A stretch of DNA of 64,000 nucleotides from Haladaptatus salinisoli. Lineage in GTDB: Archaea; Halobacteriota; Halobacteria; Halobacteriales; Haladaptataceae. Below, piece after piece: positions 18,972 to 29,878 of the stretch (positions within the stretch are counted from its first letter, which is position 1; each line of letters begins with the position of its first letter). The stretch is taken from contig NZ_CP085327.1 of the NCBI RefSeq assembly GCF_020614375.1, positions 2,716,823 to 2,780,822 of the forward strand, written 5' to 3'. The notes below the pieces were generated by a model. The model was given only the letters and a program-made list of their open reading frames with translations, was not told the DNA's origin and did not search any database. The translations under genes were made by a program, and so were the position numbers.

Positions 18972-19460
18972 ATGGACGACCACACGCGCGACCCGACCGC
19001 CGACTCGCCGCCTCCCGACCGGACCCCGTCGGGGTGGCTCCCCGAGGAGGAATTGTGGGAGCACGGCACCCTCCGCCGGGCGACGGTACACGGCGTTCGC
19101 CTCTACAACTCCGGGGAGTTCCACGAGAGCCACGACTGTTTCGAGGACGAGTGGTACAACTACGGCAACGGAACGACGGAGAGCGCCTTCCTCCACGGGA
19201 TGGTGCAGGTCGCGGCGGGGGCGTACAAGCACTTCGACTTCGAGGACGACGGCGGGATGCGCTCGCTGTTCGAGACGGCGCTCCAGTACCTCCACGGCGT
19301 CCCTCGGGACTTCTACGGCGTGGACGTGCTCGACGTGCGGACGAAGCTCACGAACGCGCGGGAGGACCCGACGGTTCTGCACGGGTGGCGGATATCGCTC
19401 GACGGCGCGGTTCCCGAGGCGAGAGAGGAAGATTTCGCCTACGCGGAGACGCTCGACTAG
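18972..19460 (+). CDS. DUF309 family protein
   Basis: A 162-residue protein with the DUF309 core motif: the helix [20 protein letters not shown] (about residues 43-62) with the conserved HE.HD pattern, then [15 protein letters not shown]. The fold is a helical bundle and the conserved His/Glu residues suggest metal binding, but no activity is established. The start at 18972 leaves a 30-residue acidic, proline-rich leader; the open frame upstream is arginine-rich and not credible. The 281 bp before it contain no convincing gene. Confidence 0.8.
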   Translation: MDDHTRDPTADSPPPDRTPSGWLPEEELWEHGTLRRATVHGVRLYNSGEFHESHDCFEDEWYNYGNGTTESAFLHGMVQVAAGAYKHFDFEDDGGMRSLFETALQYLHGVPRDFYGVDVLDVRTKLTNAREDPTVLHGWRISLDGAVPEAREEDFAYAETLD

Positions 19461-19536
19461 AACGAAAAATCATCCCGTTCTCCCGCTTGACTGCGAGTGT
19501 AAAGCGCTTTCAAGCTTCGCCACGTTTCCCCGATAA

Positions 19537-20343
19537 ATGCGCATCGAGCAGCTAGGAGAGGGGACGCCGGAAGTCGCCGTCGTCGCCGGAATCCACGGCG
19601 ACGAACCGTGCGGACAGCGAGCCGTGGAGCGCCTGCTGGCCGAAGGCCCGACCGTCGAGCGCCCGGTGAAGTTCGTTATCGCGAACGAACTCGCGCTGGA
19701 GCGGAAGGTTCGGTACGTGAACGAAGACCTGAACCGCGTGTTCCCGGGGGACCCAACCGCCGAGCACTACGAGCGCCGACTGGCCCACGAGTTGCTCGAC
19801 GAACTCCGCGACTGCACGGTACTCTCGCTCCACTCCACGCAGTCGTACGCCCGCCCGTTCGCGCTCGTTGACCGAGTGAACGCCGTCGCTCGCTCCATCT
19901 GTCCGTACCTCCCCGTCTCGGAGCTGGTCGAGACCGACCGATTCACGAAGGGGAAACTCATCTCGCACCCGCACACGCTCGAGGTCGAGTGCGGGCTGCA
20001 GGGGTCGGAGGAGGCGGCGGAGAACGCCTACCACCTCATCCGCGGCTTCCTCGCCGGAACCGCCGCGCTCCCGCTTCCGGAGGGCGACAACCCGGTCGAG
20101 GCGGGCCGGCGCGACGAGGTGACGGTCTACCGGATGGAACAGCCTGTTCGGAAGAACGGCGGGACGGAGTTCGAGGTGCTGGTGGAGAACTTCCGCCGCG
20201 TCGAGGCGGGCGAAGCGTTCGCCACCGCGGACGGCGAGCCGCTGGTCGCGGCGGAGCCGTTCGTTCCGGTGCTGATGTCCGCCTACGGGTACGAGGACAT
20301 CTTCGGGTACACGGCGGAGGAAGTGGGCGTGCTGGGGAACTGA
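19537..20343 (+). CDS. succinylglutamate desuccinylase/aspartoacylase family protein
   Basis: A 268-residue zinc carboxypeptidase-like deacylase of the AstE/AspA family. The zinc ligands are visible in GIHGDEPCGQRAVERLL (His and Glu of HxxE, near residues 23-27) and the later His in VLSLHSTQS. The family DLNRVFPGDP segment is at about residues 66-75. Such enzymes remove acyl groups from amino acids or related amides; the substrate is not evident. This is one of two members in the window, and shorter than the 358-residue one next to RimK. It stands alone before the convergent UPF0179 gene. Confidence 0.83.
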   Translation: MRIEQLGEGTPEVAVVAGIHGDEPCGQRAVERLLAEGPTVERPVKFVIANELALERKVRYVNEDLNRVFPGDPTAEHYERRLAHELLDELRDCTVLSLHSTQSYARPFALVDRVNAVARSICPYLPVSELVETDRFTKGKLISHPHTLEVECGLQGSEEAAENAYHLIRGFLAGTAALPLPEGDNPVEAGRRDEVTVYRMEQPVRKNGGTEFEVLVENFRRVEAGEAFATADGEPLVAAEPFVPVLMSAYGYEDIFGYTAEEVGVLGN

Positions 20344-20352
20344 AACGACCGA

Positions 20353-20802
20353 TTACTCCTTTTCGGGGGCGAACTCGACCGTCGTCAGATCGCGGTCGAG
20401 CGAGCAGTAGTCGTGCGGCGGGTCGCCGACTATTTCGGCGATTCGATACTCCTCGTCGAACTCCGCCCCGGCGGGTTCGCAGAACTCGTGGCTCGGGCAG
20501 TCGACGTGGGGGCACGGTCCGTCGAGTTTCGCCTTGCTTCCGGCGTAGGCGTTCCTCGCCGGAACGTTGGCGCGGACGCTCGTCGGTTCGACCTCGACGG
20601 CGCTGACCCCGTCGTCGTGGACGCCGCAGGGGAGCGTCTGCGCGCCCTCGCGGACGTCCGTGACGCGGTATTTCACCCCCTCGGAGAGATTGAGACACTG
20701 GTTGCGGTACGGACAGCCCTCGCAGGCGCCGGCCTCGCCCTGATAGACGAACTCCTGACCGGCTTCGGCGAGGCGGGTTCCGACGAGCGTGATGGTGGAC
20801 AT
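20353..20802 (-). CDS. UPF0179 family protein
   Basis: A 149-residue archaeal protein of the UPF0179 family. It begins with the family strand STITLVGTRLAEAGQEFVY and carries about eight cysteines in paired clusters (CEGCPYRNQC, then PCPHVDCPSHEFC and a final C), which suggests an Fe-S cluster or zinc binding. Function is not known. A CGCTTAACC element about 28 nt before the ATG suits a leaderless promoter. It precedes no gene on its strand and converges on the deacylase gene. Confidence 0.85.
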   Translation of the reverse strand: MSTITLVGTRLAEAGQEFVYQGEAGACEGCPYRNQCLNLSEGVKYRVTDVREGAQTLPCGVHDDGVSAVEVEPTSVRANVPARNAYAGSKAKLDGPCPHVDCPSHEFCEPAGAEFDEEYRIAEIVGDPPHDYCSLDRDLTTVEFAPEKE

Positions 20803-20827
20803 GCTCGGGCGTAGGGCGGGTGGTCGG

Positions 20828-21214
20828 TTAAGCGTCTCGCCCCGTCAACTCGTCCAGTCGGTCGAGGTACGCCTCGCGGGGAACCTGGTAGCACGCCCGA
20901 TAATCGACGTCGCCGCGCGCGAACTCCGCCGCGAGTTCGACGGCGGCGTCGAACGCTTCGTCGCGCGTCGGAAAGCGGGGCGTCTCGGAGAGGGTCACGT
21001 CCGGTTCGAGGTAGAACTTGAGATACCACGAGTCGGTCGCGCGGCGCTCCTGCGGCGGGCGGTTCGGCGTCCCCTGCGCGAGGTAGATGGTGGGAAGACA
21101 CTCGGGCGGAAATTGTCGCGTGTCGAACACGTCCGGGCGGTACGCGAGGATGCATCGACCGTCCGGTTCGTCGTTCCAGACGACCCACGATTCGGGCAGT
21201 GCTTCTTCGGACAT
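20828..21214 (-). CDS. haloarchaeal protein, possibly DUF5820 family
   Basis: A 128-residue acidic soluble protein beginning MSEEALPESWVVWNDE. It has a central segment with Tyr/Trp-rich strands (WYLKFYLEPDVTL) and a C-terminal helix pair (EAFDAAVELAAEFARG). I recall it as similar to the DUF5820 family but cannot confirm. A CCCTTACCC element about 27 nt before the ATG fits a leaderless promoter. It lies 25 bp upstream of UPF0179 on the same strand, so the two may be co-transcribed. Confidence 0.6.
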   Translation of the reverse strand: MSEEALPESWVVWNDEPDGRCILAYRPDVFDTRQFPPECLPTIYLAQGTPNRPPQERRATDSWYLKFYLEPDVTLSETPRFPTRDEAFDAAVELAAEFARGDVDYRACYQVPREAYLDRLDELTGRDA

Positions 21215-21747
21215 GGACGGGGATAGACGGCGCGTCGGGGTAAGGGTTGCCCGTTCGGACGGACGACCTAGTATATAAAGGCTGCACTATTGAAGTTTTC
21301 ACTGCACACCCGATTCCACGTTTCTAGCCGCCAGCGGTCGTATGTTCGGAAACTCGGTGTTTTTAATCTAAATGAAAAAAGTCTTGTGGTCGGGCAACAG
21401 TTATATATCTCCTCATCCCATCTATTAAATAGTATCGGGTGGCAGTTGCCCACACGGTACACGGTCCCGGACCACGCTCCGGTCCCCAGCGCAACTCGTC
21501 GAAACGCGCCGACCCGGTCGACGGCCGGAGTGGTGGATGGCACGCACATGAACCCCCGACAGACACCGACGTCAACGCGGGCGCGACAGTCGTCGCCCGG
21601 ACAGCCCTCTGCGAGAGTCGTCCCACCGATTCGACCGACAAACCTTAGTGGGTGTACCCCTACTACGTATTCCCGCCGGCCTCGGACCGCCCGGTTGGTC
21701 TCTGTCTCCAACGGTCCGTTCCACAGTCCCAAACAATACGTGATACA
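21215..21747. other. 533-bp AT-rich upstream region of the prkA operon
   Basis: This is the longest non-coding stretch in the first 40 kb and the left part (about 21265-21440) is strikingly AT-rich. It holds several TATA-like boxes: GTATATAAAG at 21271-21280, GTTATATATC around 21410 and CTATTAAATAG around 21422. The right part is GC-rich again. If transcription begins at any of these boxes, the prkA mRNA has a leader of 300 nt or more. A weak plus-strand frame (21290-21751) begins at TTG and has no recognisable family. Confidence 0.5.
21271..21280 (+). promoter_or_regulatory. strong TATA box in the prkA upstream region
   Basis: GTATATAAAG is the best match to the archaeal TATA consensus in this region. 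It would start transcription near 21300, about 450 nt before the prkA ATG, or drive an unannotated short RNA. Confidence 0.45.
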
Positions 21748-23820
21748 ATGAAAGGTGACATTGAAACGCTGGAAGACCTCAGCCGAAGCTACCAGGAATC
21801 GATGCCTGAAGACCTCCGCGAGACGAAGTCGTTCGACTGGTACCTCCGAGAGGTGTACGACGACCCGAAGATCGCCCGGAACGCCCACCAGCGCGTCGCC
21901 GACATGTTCGATTACTACGGCACGGAGTACGACGAAGACTCCGGCGTCGTGGAGTACCAACTCGCGTCGGAAGATCCCCTGCACGACGGGGAGAACACGT
22001 TTTACGGGCGCGAAATTCACCGCGCGATGCACGAGTTCGTGAACAAGGTGAAAAGCGGCGCGCGCGGATTGGGTCCGGAAAAGCGTATCAAACTGTTACT
22101 CGGCCCCGTTGGGTCGGGGAAATCCGACTTCGACCGGCAGGTTCGCAAATACTTCGAAGATTACACGCTCAGCGACGACGGTCGGATGTACACGTTCCGG
22201 TGGACGAACCTCTGCGACGTGATAAAGGACCAGGACCCGGCGGACGACGTGGTGCGGTCGCCGATGAACCAGGACCCGCTCGTCTTGCTCCCGCTCGAAC
22301 AGCGCCAGACCGTCATCGACGACATCAACGAGCGCCTGGACGCTCCCTACACCATCAAGAACGAGCAGGCGCTGGACCCCGCCAGCGAGTTCTACATGGA
22401 CGCGCTGTTGGCGTACTACGACGACGACATCCAGCAGGTGCTCGAGAACCACATCGAGATAATCCGCCTCGTCGCCAACGAGAACAAGCGACAGGCCGTC
22501 GAGACGTTCGAGCCGAAGGACAAGAAGAACCAGGACGAGACCGAACTCACGGGCGACGTCAACTACTCCAAGATCGCCATCTACGGCGAGAGCGACCCCC
22601 GCGCGTTCGATTACTCCGGCGCGTTCTGTAACGCCAACCGCGGTATCTTCAGCGGCGAGGAACTGCTCAAACTCCAGCGGGAGTTCCTCTACGACTTCCT
22701 GCACGCCACGCAGGAACAGACCATCAAGCCGAAGAACAACCCCCGCATCGACATCGACCAGGTCATCGTCGGTCGAACTAACATGCCCGAGTACCGGGAC
22801 AAGAAGGGCGACGAGAAGATGGAGGCGTTCAACGACCGGACGAAGCGCATCGACTTCCCGTACGTCCTCGAGTACGAGTCGGAAGCCGACATCTACCGGA
22901 AGATGCTCCGGAACGCCGACGTGCCGGACGTGCACATCGAACCGCACACCCTCGAGATGGCCGGGCTGTTCGGCGTCCTGACGCGCGTCGAGGAACCCGA
23001 CACCGAGATGGTCGACTTCCTCCAGAAGGCGAAAGCCTACAACGGCGAAACCGAGGACGGCGACGACGTCGACGTGAAGAAGCTCCGCGAGGAAGCGGAG
23101 GACAAGGCCGACATCGGCGAGGGGATGGAGGGCGTCTCGGCCCGGTTCATCGGCGACGAAATAGCCGAGGCCATCATGAACTCCACCCACCGGAGTCGCG
23201 GCTTCCTCAGCCCGCTCTCGGTGTTCAACCACTTCGAGGAGAACCTCGAGAACCACGGCTCCATCCCCGAGGAGAACTTCGAGACCTACTACCGCTACCT
23301 CGAAACCGTCCGCGGCGAGTACCGCGAGCGCGCCATCGAGGACGTGCGCCACGCCCTCGCCTACGACATCGACGAGATTCAGCGGCAGGGCGAGAAGTAC
23401 ATGGACCACGTGATGGCGTACATCGACAACGCCACCGTCGAGGACGAACTGACGGGCCGCGAACAGGAGCCCGACGAAAGTTTCCTCCGCGCCGTCGAGG
23501 AGAAACTGGAAGTCCCGCGCGACCGCAAGGACGATTTCAGACAGGAAGTGTCGAACTGGGTGTCGCGGCGCGCCCGCGAGGGGTCGCCGTTCAACCCGCA
23601 GGACAACGACCGCCTGCGCCGCGCGTTGGAGCGCAAGCTCTGGGAGGACAAGAAGCACAACATCAACTTCTCGGCGTTGGTGTCGGCCAACGAGATGGAC
23701 AACGACGAGCAGAACGCGTGGATAGACGCGCTGATGGAGCAGGGCTACTCGCGCGACGGTGCGAAGGAGGTGCTCGAATTCGCCGGGGCCGAGGTCGCCC
23801 GCGCCGAAATGGAGGAGTAA
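21748..23820 (+). CDS. prkA: PrkA family serine protein kinase (first copy)
   Basis: A 690-residue PrkA-type AAA+ ATPase/kinase, related to E. coli YeaG. The Walker A loop GPVGSGKS is at residues 119-126. The AAA region continues through DPLVLLP, the GIFSGEELLKLQREFLYDFLHATQ segment and IVGRTNMPEY, followed by the helical PrkA C-terminal region from about residue 400. The ATG at 21748 removes an unlikely upstream extension. It heads a compact operon with a second PrkA, YeaH/DUF444 and SpoVR. In bacteria these act together in starvation and stationary-phase responses; the haloarchaeal role is unknown. Confidence 0.92.
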   Translation: MKGDIETLEDLSRSYQESMPEDLRETKSFDWYLREVYDDPKIARNAHQRVADMFDYYGTEYDEDSGVVEYQLASEDPLHDGENTFYGREIHRAMHEFVNKVKSGARGLGPEKRIKLLLGPVGSGKSDFDRQVRKYFEDYTLSDDGRMYTFRWTNLCDVIKDQDPADDVVRSPMNQDPLVLLPLEQRQTVIDDINERLDAPYTIKNEQALDPASEFYMDALLAYYDDDIQQVLENHIEIIRLVANENKRQAVETFEPKDKKNQDETELTGDVNYSKIAIYGESDPRAFDYSGAFCNANRGIFSGEELLKLQREFLYDFLHATQEQTIKPKNNPRIDIDQVIVGRTNMPEYRDKKGDEKMEAFNDRTKRIDFPYVLEYESEADIYRKMLRNADVPDVHIEPHTLEMAGLFGVLTRVEEPDTEMVDFLQKAKAYNGETEDGDDVDVKKLREEAEDKADIGEGMEGVSARFIGDEIAEAIMNSTHRSRGFLSPLSVFNHFEENLENHGSIPEENFETYYRYLETVRGEYRERAIEDVRHALAYDIDEIQRQGEKYMDHVMAYIDNATVEDELTGREQEPDESFLRAVEEKLEVPRDRKDDFRQEVSNWVSRRAREGSPFNPQDNDRLRRALERKLWEDKKHNINFSALVSANEMDNDEQNAWIDALMEQGYSRDGAKEVLEFAGAEVARAEMEE

Positions 23821-23823
23821 CCA

Positions 23824-26109
23824 GTGTCCGAAGGCACCGACTACATCGCCGACGCCGACCACGAACTCCGGGAGACCTACGAGGAGCCGATGAGCCTCGG
23901 GGAGTACGTTGACGCCGCGTTCGAGAACCCGACCATCGCCTCGCACGCGAGCAAGTACCTCCTCGAAGCCATCGAGTCGATGGGAACCAGAACGGTCGTC
24001 GAGGAGGGCGAGGAGAAAGAGCGGTTCAAGTTCTTCGACGACCCGCACAACGGCGGCGAACACGCCATCCTCGGCAACACGGAGGTGTTGAACGCCTTCG
24101 TGGACGACCTGCGTTCCATCGCGTCCCGCCGGGGGAAAGAGGAGAAGATAATCTGGTTCGCCGGACCGACCGCGACCGGGAAGTCCGAACTCAAGCGCTG
24201 TCTCGTCAACGGTCTGCGCGAGTACTCGAAGACGCCCGAAGGACGACGCTACACCATCGAGTGGAACATCGCCACCGCGAGCGATCCGTCCGGGTTGACC
24301 TACGGCGACGAAGCGGTCGCGTCGAGCGAGGAGAACTGGTACGCCAGTCCGGTTCAGTCGCATCCGCTGCTCGTGTTTCCCCCGAAGGTGCGCCAAGAAC
24401 TCCTCGAGGAGCTGAACGCCCGACTCGACGACCACGTCGACATCCACGTCAACGGAAAACTCGATCCCTTCAGCCGCGAGGCGTACGACTATCTGGAAGA
24501 ACAGTACCGGCGCAACGGCGAGGAGGAGCTGTTCTCGGCCATCACCGACGCCGCGCACCTCCGGGTGAAAAACTACGTCGTCGACATCGGCGACGGCATC
24601 GGCGTCCTCCACTCGGAGGACAGCGGCCGCCCGAAACAGCGACTCGTCGGCAGTTGGATGCAGGGGATGCTGCAGGAACTCGACTCCCGCGGGAGGAAGA
24701 ATCCGCAGGCGTTCAGCTACGACGGCGTGCTCTCGCAGGGGAACGGACTGCTGACTGTCGTGGAGGACGCGGCCCAGCACGCAGACCTCCTCCAGAAGCT
24801 GCTCAACGTCCCCGACGAGAAGTCGGTGAAACTCGATAAGGGCATCCAGATGGACATCGACACGCAGCTCCTCATCATCTCGAACCCCGACCTCGAAGCT
24901 CAGTTGAACCAGCACGCCGACGCGGGCGGAGCCGACCCCCTCCGCGCGCTCAAACGACGGCTCGACCGCCGGGAGTTCGGCTACCTGACGAACCTCAGCC
25001 TTGAAGCCGAACTCATCCGGCGCGAACTCACTAACGAGACGGAGGTCTGGCAGGCGGACGCGTACGACGAACTCGAAGCGCGCATCCGGGAACCCGTCTC
25101 GGTCACCGTCCGCGACGGCGACGCCGTCCGAGAGCGCGAAATCGCACCCCACGCCGTCGAAGCCGCGGCGCTCTACAGCGTCGTCTCGCGCCTCGACGGG
25201 AGCGACCTCCCGTCCGGACTGGACCTCGTGGACAAGGCCATCCTCTTCGACCGCGGCTACCTGCTGGACGGCGACGACCGCATCGAGAAGGACGACTTCG
25301 ATTTCGACGACGACGCGGCGGACGGGTCGGGCGGCATCCCGGTCACGTACACCCGGGACACCATCGCCGGACTGTTGAACGACGTTCGCGACCGCCACCA
25401 CCCGGAGTACGCGGTCGAGCAGGTCATCATGCCCCGCGACGTGCTGAACGAGATGGCCGACGGCATCGGGGACGCGCCGGTGTTCTCCGCGGCGGAGCGC
25501 ACCGAGTACGAGAACCGACTCGTACCCGTGAAGAACTACGTCTTCCAGCAACAGGAGAGCGACGTGTTGGACGCCATCATGCGCGACCGGCGAGTGGACG
25601 AGGAGACGGTCGCGGAGTACATCGAGCACGTCTACGCGTGGGCGACCGGCGACCCGGTCGAAAACGACCGCGGCGAGCGCGTCGAACCCGACGCGCTGAA
25701 GATGAAGGTGTTCGAGACCGAACAGCTCGGTCGGTTCGGGCCGGACGCCTACGAGGTGAACCACGAACCGAGTCCGGCGGTGGCGGAGTTCCGCCGGAAC
25801 AAGGTCATCACCGCGCTGAACCGCCACGCGTGGGAGAGTCGCAACGAGGAGTTCCAGGTCAGCGACATCGACCCGAAGGAGGTGCCGGTCATCAAGACCG
25901 TGCTGGCGAACAACGACTGGGACGACGTGCGGCGGGTGTACGAGGATTTCGACCCCGGCCAATGGGAGAACCCCCCGACGAACACCGAGACGGCCGAAGT
26001 TAAGGAGAAGACGATACGGAACTTACAGGAGCTGTTCGGCTACTCGCCCGCGTCGGCGGAGCTGACCAGCCAGCACGTCATGGATCAGGTGAGCTACAAA
26101 TGGGACTGA
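23824..26109 (+). CDS. PrkA family serine protein kinase (second, divergent copy)
   Basis: A 761-residue PrkA-like protein that is clearly diverged from the first copy. Its Walker A loop is GPTATGKS at residues 114-121. [26 protein letters not shown] segment parallels the sensor region of PrkA, and a [15 protein letters not shown] strand follows. It starts at GTG, with GGAGG at 23811-23815 giving normal Shine-Dalgarno spacing, only three bases after the first prkA stop. The C-terminal half is longer than usual. Two unequal PrkA proteins in one operon suggest a heteromeric complex or sequential kinases. Confidence 0.88.
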   Translation: MSEGTDYIADADHELRETYEEPMSLGEYVDAAFENPTIASHASKYLLEAIESMGTRTVVEEGEEKERFKFFDDPHNGGEHAILGNTEVLNAFVDDLRSIASRRGKEEKIIWFAGPTATGKSELKRCLVNGLREYSKTPEGRRYTIEWNIATASDPSGLTYGDEAVASSEENWYASPVQSHPLLVFPPKVRQELLEELNARLDDHVDIHVNGKLDPFSREAYDYLEEQYRRNGEEELFSAITDAAHLRVKNYVVDIGDGIGVLHSEDSGRPKQRLVGSWMQGMLQELDSRGRKNPQAFSYDGVLSQGNGLLTVVEDAAQHADLLQKLLNVPDEKSVKLDKGIQMDIDTQLLIISNPDLEAQLNQHADAGGADPLRALKRRLDRREFGYLTNLSLEAELIRRELTNETEVWQADAYDELEARIREPVSVTVRDGDAVREREIAPHAVEAAALYSVVSRLDGSDLPSGLDLVDKAILFDRGYLLDGDDRIEKDDFDFDDDAADGSGGIPVTYTRDTIAGLLNDVRDRHHPEYAVEQVIMPRDVLNEMADGIGDAPVFSAAERTEYENRLVPVKNYVFQQQESDVLDAIMRDRRVDEETVAEYIEHVYAWATGDPVENDRGERVEPDALKMKVFETEQLGRFGPDAYEVNHEPSPAVAEFRRNKVITALNRHAWESRNEEFQVSDIDPKEVPVIKTVLANNDWDDVRRVYEDFDPGQWENPPTNTETAEVKEKTIRNLQELFGYSPASAELTSQHVMDQVSYKWD

Positions 26110-27407
26110 GAGACGACCTCGAACGGTACCGCGAAGTCGGCGAAGAGCGCCGCGAAGACCTCGCGGAGTTCATCCAGTACGGCGACCTCGGGCAGAGTCT
26201 CCCCGACGAGATACACATCCCCATCAAGATAGTCGACCTGCCGGAGTTCCAGTACGACCGCCGCGACAGGGGCGGCGTCGGCCAAGGGAACCCCGACGTT
26301 GGCGACCCGGTCGGCCAGCCCCAACCGCAGCCCGGCGACGACGGCGAGGAGGGCGAACCCGGCGACGAGGCGGGCGAGCACGACTACTACGAGATGGACC
26401 CCGAGGAGTTCGCCGAGGAACTGGACGACGAACTGGGTCTGACCCTCGAACCGAAGGGTAAGAAGGTCGTCGAGGAGACCGAGGGCGACTTCACCGACGT
26501 GACGAAGACCGGTCCCGACAGCACCCTCGATTTCGAGCGCATGTTCAAGGAGGGGCTGAAGCGCAAGCTGGCGATGGACTTCGACCCTGAGTACATCCGC
26601 GAGGCGATGAAGATAGACGGCTGGGGGCCGGACGCGGTGTTCCGGTGGGCGCGGGAGAACAACTTCACCGTCTCGAAACACTGGGTCGAGGAGAACTACG
26701 ACGCGCTGTCGCCGGACGAGCGCACGAAGTGGGCGAGCATCGAGGAGATGGAGCGCGAGGTGTCGGCGACGAGCACTGCCCAGAAGATACGCGAGGAGGG
26801 TATCCGACACGTCCCCTTCCGCCGCGAGGACGAGCGCTACCGCTACCCCGAGATAATCGAGGAGCGCGAGCGGAACGTGGTCGTCGTCAACATCCGCGAC
26901 GTGTCCGGGTCGATGCGCGAGAAGAAGCGCGAACTGGTCGAGCGCACCTTCACGCCGCTCGATTGGTATCTCACCGGCAAGTACGACAACGCCGAGTTCG
27001 TCTACATCGCCCACGACGCGGAGGCGTGGCGGGTCGAGCGCGACGAGTTCTTCGGCATCCGGTCGGGCGGCGGGACGAAGATATCGTCGGCCTACGAACT
27101 CGCCCGGAACATCCTGGAGGAGGAGTACCCGTGGGCCGACTGGAACCGCTACGTGTTCGCGGCCGGCGACAGCGAGAACAGCCGGAACGACACGGAGGAG
27201 AACGTCATCCCGCTGATGGCGTCGATTCCGGCGAACCTCCACGCCTACGTGGAGACCCAACCCGAAGGGAAGGCCATCAACGCCACCCACGCGGAAGAGG
27301 TCGAGAAGAACTTCGCCGAATCGGACAACGTCGCGGTCAGCTACGTCAACGGACCGGAGGACGTGACGGACGCGATATACGAGATACTGAGCACGGAGGA
27401 CGCATGA
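26100..27407 (+). CDS. YeaH/YhbH family protein (DUF444), von Willebrand A-like
   Basis: A 435-residue DUF444 protein, homologue of E. coli YeaH. The C-terminal half has a VWA-like domain with a MIDAS metal motif DVSGS at residues 267-271 within [13 protein letters not shown], then [14 protein letters not shown] (second MIDAS loop). The N-terminal third is acidic with a low-complexity Gly/Pro/Glu stretch around residues 57-95. It overlaps the second prkA by ten bases and the SpoVR gene by ATGA, so the four are translationally coupled. It probably acts as the partner or substrate of the PrkA kinases, as YeaH does for YeaG. Confidence 0.92.
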   Translation: MGLRDDLERYREVGEERREDLAEFIQYGDLGQSLPDEIHIPIKIVDLPEFQYDRRDRGGVGQGNPDVGDPVGQPQPQPGDDGEEGEPGDEAGEHDYYEMDPEEFAEELDDELGLTLEPKGKKVVEETEGDFTDVTKTGPDSTLDFERMFKEGLKRKLAMDFDPEYIREAMKIDGWGPDAVFRWARENNFTVSKHWVEENYDALSPDERTKWASIEEMEREVSATSTAQKIREEGIRHVPFRREDERYRYPEIIEERERNVVVVNIRDVSGSMREKKRELVERTFTPLDWYLTGKYDNAEFVYIAHDAEAWRVERDEFFGIRSGGGTKISSAYELARNILEEEYPWADWNRYVFAAGDSENSRNDTEENVIPLMASIPANLHAYVETQPEGKAINATHAEEVEKNFAESDNVAVSYVNGPEDVTDAIYEILSTEDA

Positions 27408-29386
27408 ACGAACGCATCGAAACCAAGCGCGAGGCCGAACGAGTGCGCGAACCCGTCGTGGAAGCGCGGAAACTCGCGCGGAAACTCGGTCTCGATCCGT
27501 ACCCCGTGAAGTACTGGATAATCGACTACGACGAGATGAACGAACTCATCGCCTACGACGGGTTCCAGGAGCGGTACCCGCACTGGCGGTGGGGGATGAA
27601 GTACGACCGGCAGCAAAAGCAAGGCCAGTACAGCGGCGGCAAGGCGTTCGAAATCGTCATCAACGACGACCCCGCCCACGCCTTCCTGCAGGAGACGAAC
27701 AGCATCGCCGACCAGAAGGCGGTCATCACGCACGTCGAGGCCCACTCCGACTTCTTCGCCAACAACCGCTGGTACCGGATGTTCGCGGACGAACTCGACG
27801 CGGCGGCCCTGCTCTCCCGCCACGCCGGGCGGGTGCGGTCCATCATGGCCGACCCGGAGATAGACCGGGAAGCGGTCGAGAAGTGGATCGACAACGTGCT
27901 CTGCTTGCAGGACAACATCGACCAGCACCAGGCGTTCAAGCGACAGCACCGGAAGCGGGACGAGGAGACGGAGACGGACGAACTCGGCGACCGACTCGCG
28001 GAGATGAACCTGAGCGACGAGGTGCGCGAGGAGGTGTTCGACGACGAGTGGCTGGAAGCGCAGCAAGAGAAGCGCGCCGGTGCGCTCGAAGAACCCGAGA
28101 AGGACCTGCTCGCGTACCTCCTCGAACACGGACGAGCGTACGACCCGGAGGAGGGCAAAGCGGTCGAGATGGAAGATTGGCAGAAGGACGTGCTGGAGAT
28201 GCTCCGCACGGAGTCGTACTACTTCGCGGCACAGAAGACGACGAAGGTGATGAACGAGGGCTGGGCGGCCTACTGGGAGTCGATGATGATGGGCGAGGAG
28301 TCCTTCGCGGGCGTGGACGAATTCATCGAGTACGCGGACCACCAGGCCCGCGTGCTCGGTTCGCCCGGTCTGAACCCGTACAAGCTCGGCAAACAGCTGT
28401 GGGAGTACATCGAGAACACCGAAAATCGCCGGGAAGTCGTGCGAAAGCTCCTGCGGGTGAAGGGCATCACGTGGCGTAACTTCCACGACGTGGTCGAGTT
28501 CGACCGCGTGATGGAACTGCTCGAACCCGACCCGGCGCTCGACGCGGTGAGCTCGGAGACGCTCTCAGACCTGGAATCTCTGGACCCCGAAAAGATAGAC
28601 GAGGAGGGGTTGGAGCGCGCGAAAGCCGGGGACATCGACGCGGACGCGCACCCGTGGAAGGTGCTCTCCTACGAGGGACTGGCGGAGCGTCACTTCTCGC
28701 TCTGCAAACTCCAGAACCGCGGCTTCCTCGAAGCCATCTCGCAGTCCGACCTGGAACAGTACGCCCGCTACATGATGGACGACGAGCGCTACGGGAGCGC
28801 CGAGGAAGCCATCGCCGACGTGGACTACGCCGCCGGGTGGAACCGGATGTACGAAGTCCGGGCGAGCCACAACGACGTGACGTTCTTGGACGGTTTCCTG
28901 ACGAAGGAGTTCGTCACCGACAACGACTACTTCACGTACGAGTTCAGCCAGACGACCGGCGACTACCGAGTGACGAGCACCCAGTACGAGGACGTGAAGA
29001 AGAAGCTGATGCTCCAGTTCACCAACTTCGGCAAGCCGACAATCGCGGTGTACGACGGCAACTACGAGAACCGCAACGAACTGCTGCTCGGCCACCACTA
29101 CAACGGCGTCGTGCTCGACATTAATCAGGCCGCTCGGACGCTAGAGCGCATCTACGACCTCTGGGGTCGCCCCGTGAACCTGAAGACCATCGTGAAGGAG
29201 GTCGACGAACGCGACGCCGAGATAGCCCGGCGTCGCGACCGCGAGCCGGAGCCCACAGAGCAAGGGAAACTCCTGCGCTACGACGGCGACGAGTTCGAGA
29301 TGGAAGACCTGCCGTGGAGCGAGGTCGAGGACATCGCGGCGACGGAGGTCGATTACAACACCAAACCCGAGGAGTGGTTGGCCTGA
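27404..29386 (+). CDS. SpoVR family protein
   Basis: A 660-residue SpoVR/YcgB family protein. Recognisable parts are the N-terminal [19 protein letters not shown] and [16 protein letters not shown] segments, the [15 protein letters not shown] histidine cluster near residues 108-122 and [17 protein letters not shown] further on. The His/Glu residues suggest metal binding, but no activity is proven. GGAGG at 27395-27399 precedes the ATG, which overlaps the DUF444 stop as ATGA. Fourth and last gene of the prkA operon; in bacteria SpoVR/YcgB genes show the same partnership with PrkA and YeaH. Confidence 0.93.
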   Translation: MNERIETKREAERVREPVVEARKLARKLGLDPYPVKYWIIDYDEMNELIAYDGFQERYPHWRWGMKYDRQQKQGQYSGGKAFEIVINDDPAHAFLQETNSIADQKAVITHVEAHSDFFANNRWYRMFADELDAAALLSRHAGRVRSIMADPEIDREAVEKWIDNVLCLQDNIDQHQAFKRQHRKRDEETETDELGDRLAEMNLSDEVREEVFDDEWLEAQQEKRAGALEEPEKDLLAYLLEHGRAYDPEEGKAVEMEDWQKDVLEMLRTESYYFAAQKTTKVMNEGWAAYWESMMMGEESFAGVDEFIEYADHQARVLGSPGLNPYKLGKQLWEYIENTENRREVVRKLLRVKGITWRNFHDVVEFDRVMELLEPDPALDAVSSETLSDLESLDPEKIDEEGLERAKAGDIDADAHPWKVLSYEGLAERHFSLCKLQNRGFLEAISQSDLEQYARYMMDDERYGSAEEAIADVDYAAGWNRMYEVRASHNDVTFLDGFLTKEFVTDNDYFTYEFSQTTGDYRVTSTQYEDVKKKLMLQFTNFGKPTIAVYDGNYENRNELLLGHHYNGVVLDINQAARTLERIYDLWGRPVNLKTIVKEVDERDAEIARRRDREPEPTEQGKLLRYDGDEFEMEDLPWSEVEDIAATEVDYNTKPEEWLA

Positions 29387-29395
29387 CGGGAACGA

Positions 29396-29878
29396 TCACT
29401 CCGACTCGTACAGCCTGATCTCGCCGCCGTCCACGACCACGTCGTACCCTTCGTACCGAAACTGCGCGTAGACGGAGACTTCCTCGCGCTGGGCCAGTCG
29501 CTGGAGCGCGTCCACGTCGATGACCTCGGCGAGGGTGGGTCGCAGTTCCGTCGGACGGACGTTCGAAACGGCTCCGAGCGCCCGAGCCAGCGTCACCACG
29601 ACCGAGTCGCCGGCGGTGCCGTACACCGTCCAGTACGCTTCGTTCGAGTCGTCCAGCGACGCTTCCGTCGTTCGAAGGTTCCGCCCGTCCGAGACGGGCG
29701 GTTCCTCCTCGGGCGGCGCGTCGTCCGCTTCGGCGAGGCGGACGTACCGCTCCAACTCCGGCGCGTCCACCGTCGCCGTGACGCCGTCGCCGTCGCGTTC
29801 GACGACGCCCGCTTCGACCAACTTCGGCAGGTGAACGTGGTGGAGCGTGATGAGAACCCGCTCTCCGGCGTCTTCGCC
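29396..29878 (-). pseudogene. truncated DUF7344-HalOD1 regulator (C-terminal remnant)
   Basis: The minus strand encodes the end of a DUF7344 winged helix (ERVLITLHHVHLPKLVEAGVV) and then a HalOD1 output domain (EAYWTVYGTAGDSVVVTLARAL to YDVVVDGGEIRLYES). The N-terminal half of the winged helix is missing: a TGA precedes GTGEDAGERVL in this frame, and upstream sequence belongs to an integrase. No good start codon remains except a TTG at 29821 inside the domain. The gene is therefore broken by a rearrangement whose junction lies around 29865-29885. Confidence 0.75.

Noticed and set aside
21290..21751. A 153-codon plus-strand frame in the prkA upstream region
   Set aside because: It begins at TTG too close to the TATA box, is Ser/Arg/Thr/Pro-rich unlike haloarchaeal proteins, and overlaps the prkA start.
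22096..25962. A 1288-codon open frame antisense to the two prkA genes
   Set aside because: It is opposite two clear protein-coding genes, has a biased Val/Arg/Asp/His composition typical of the antisense frame in GC-rich DNA, and shows no domain motif.
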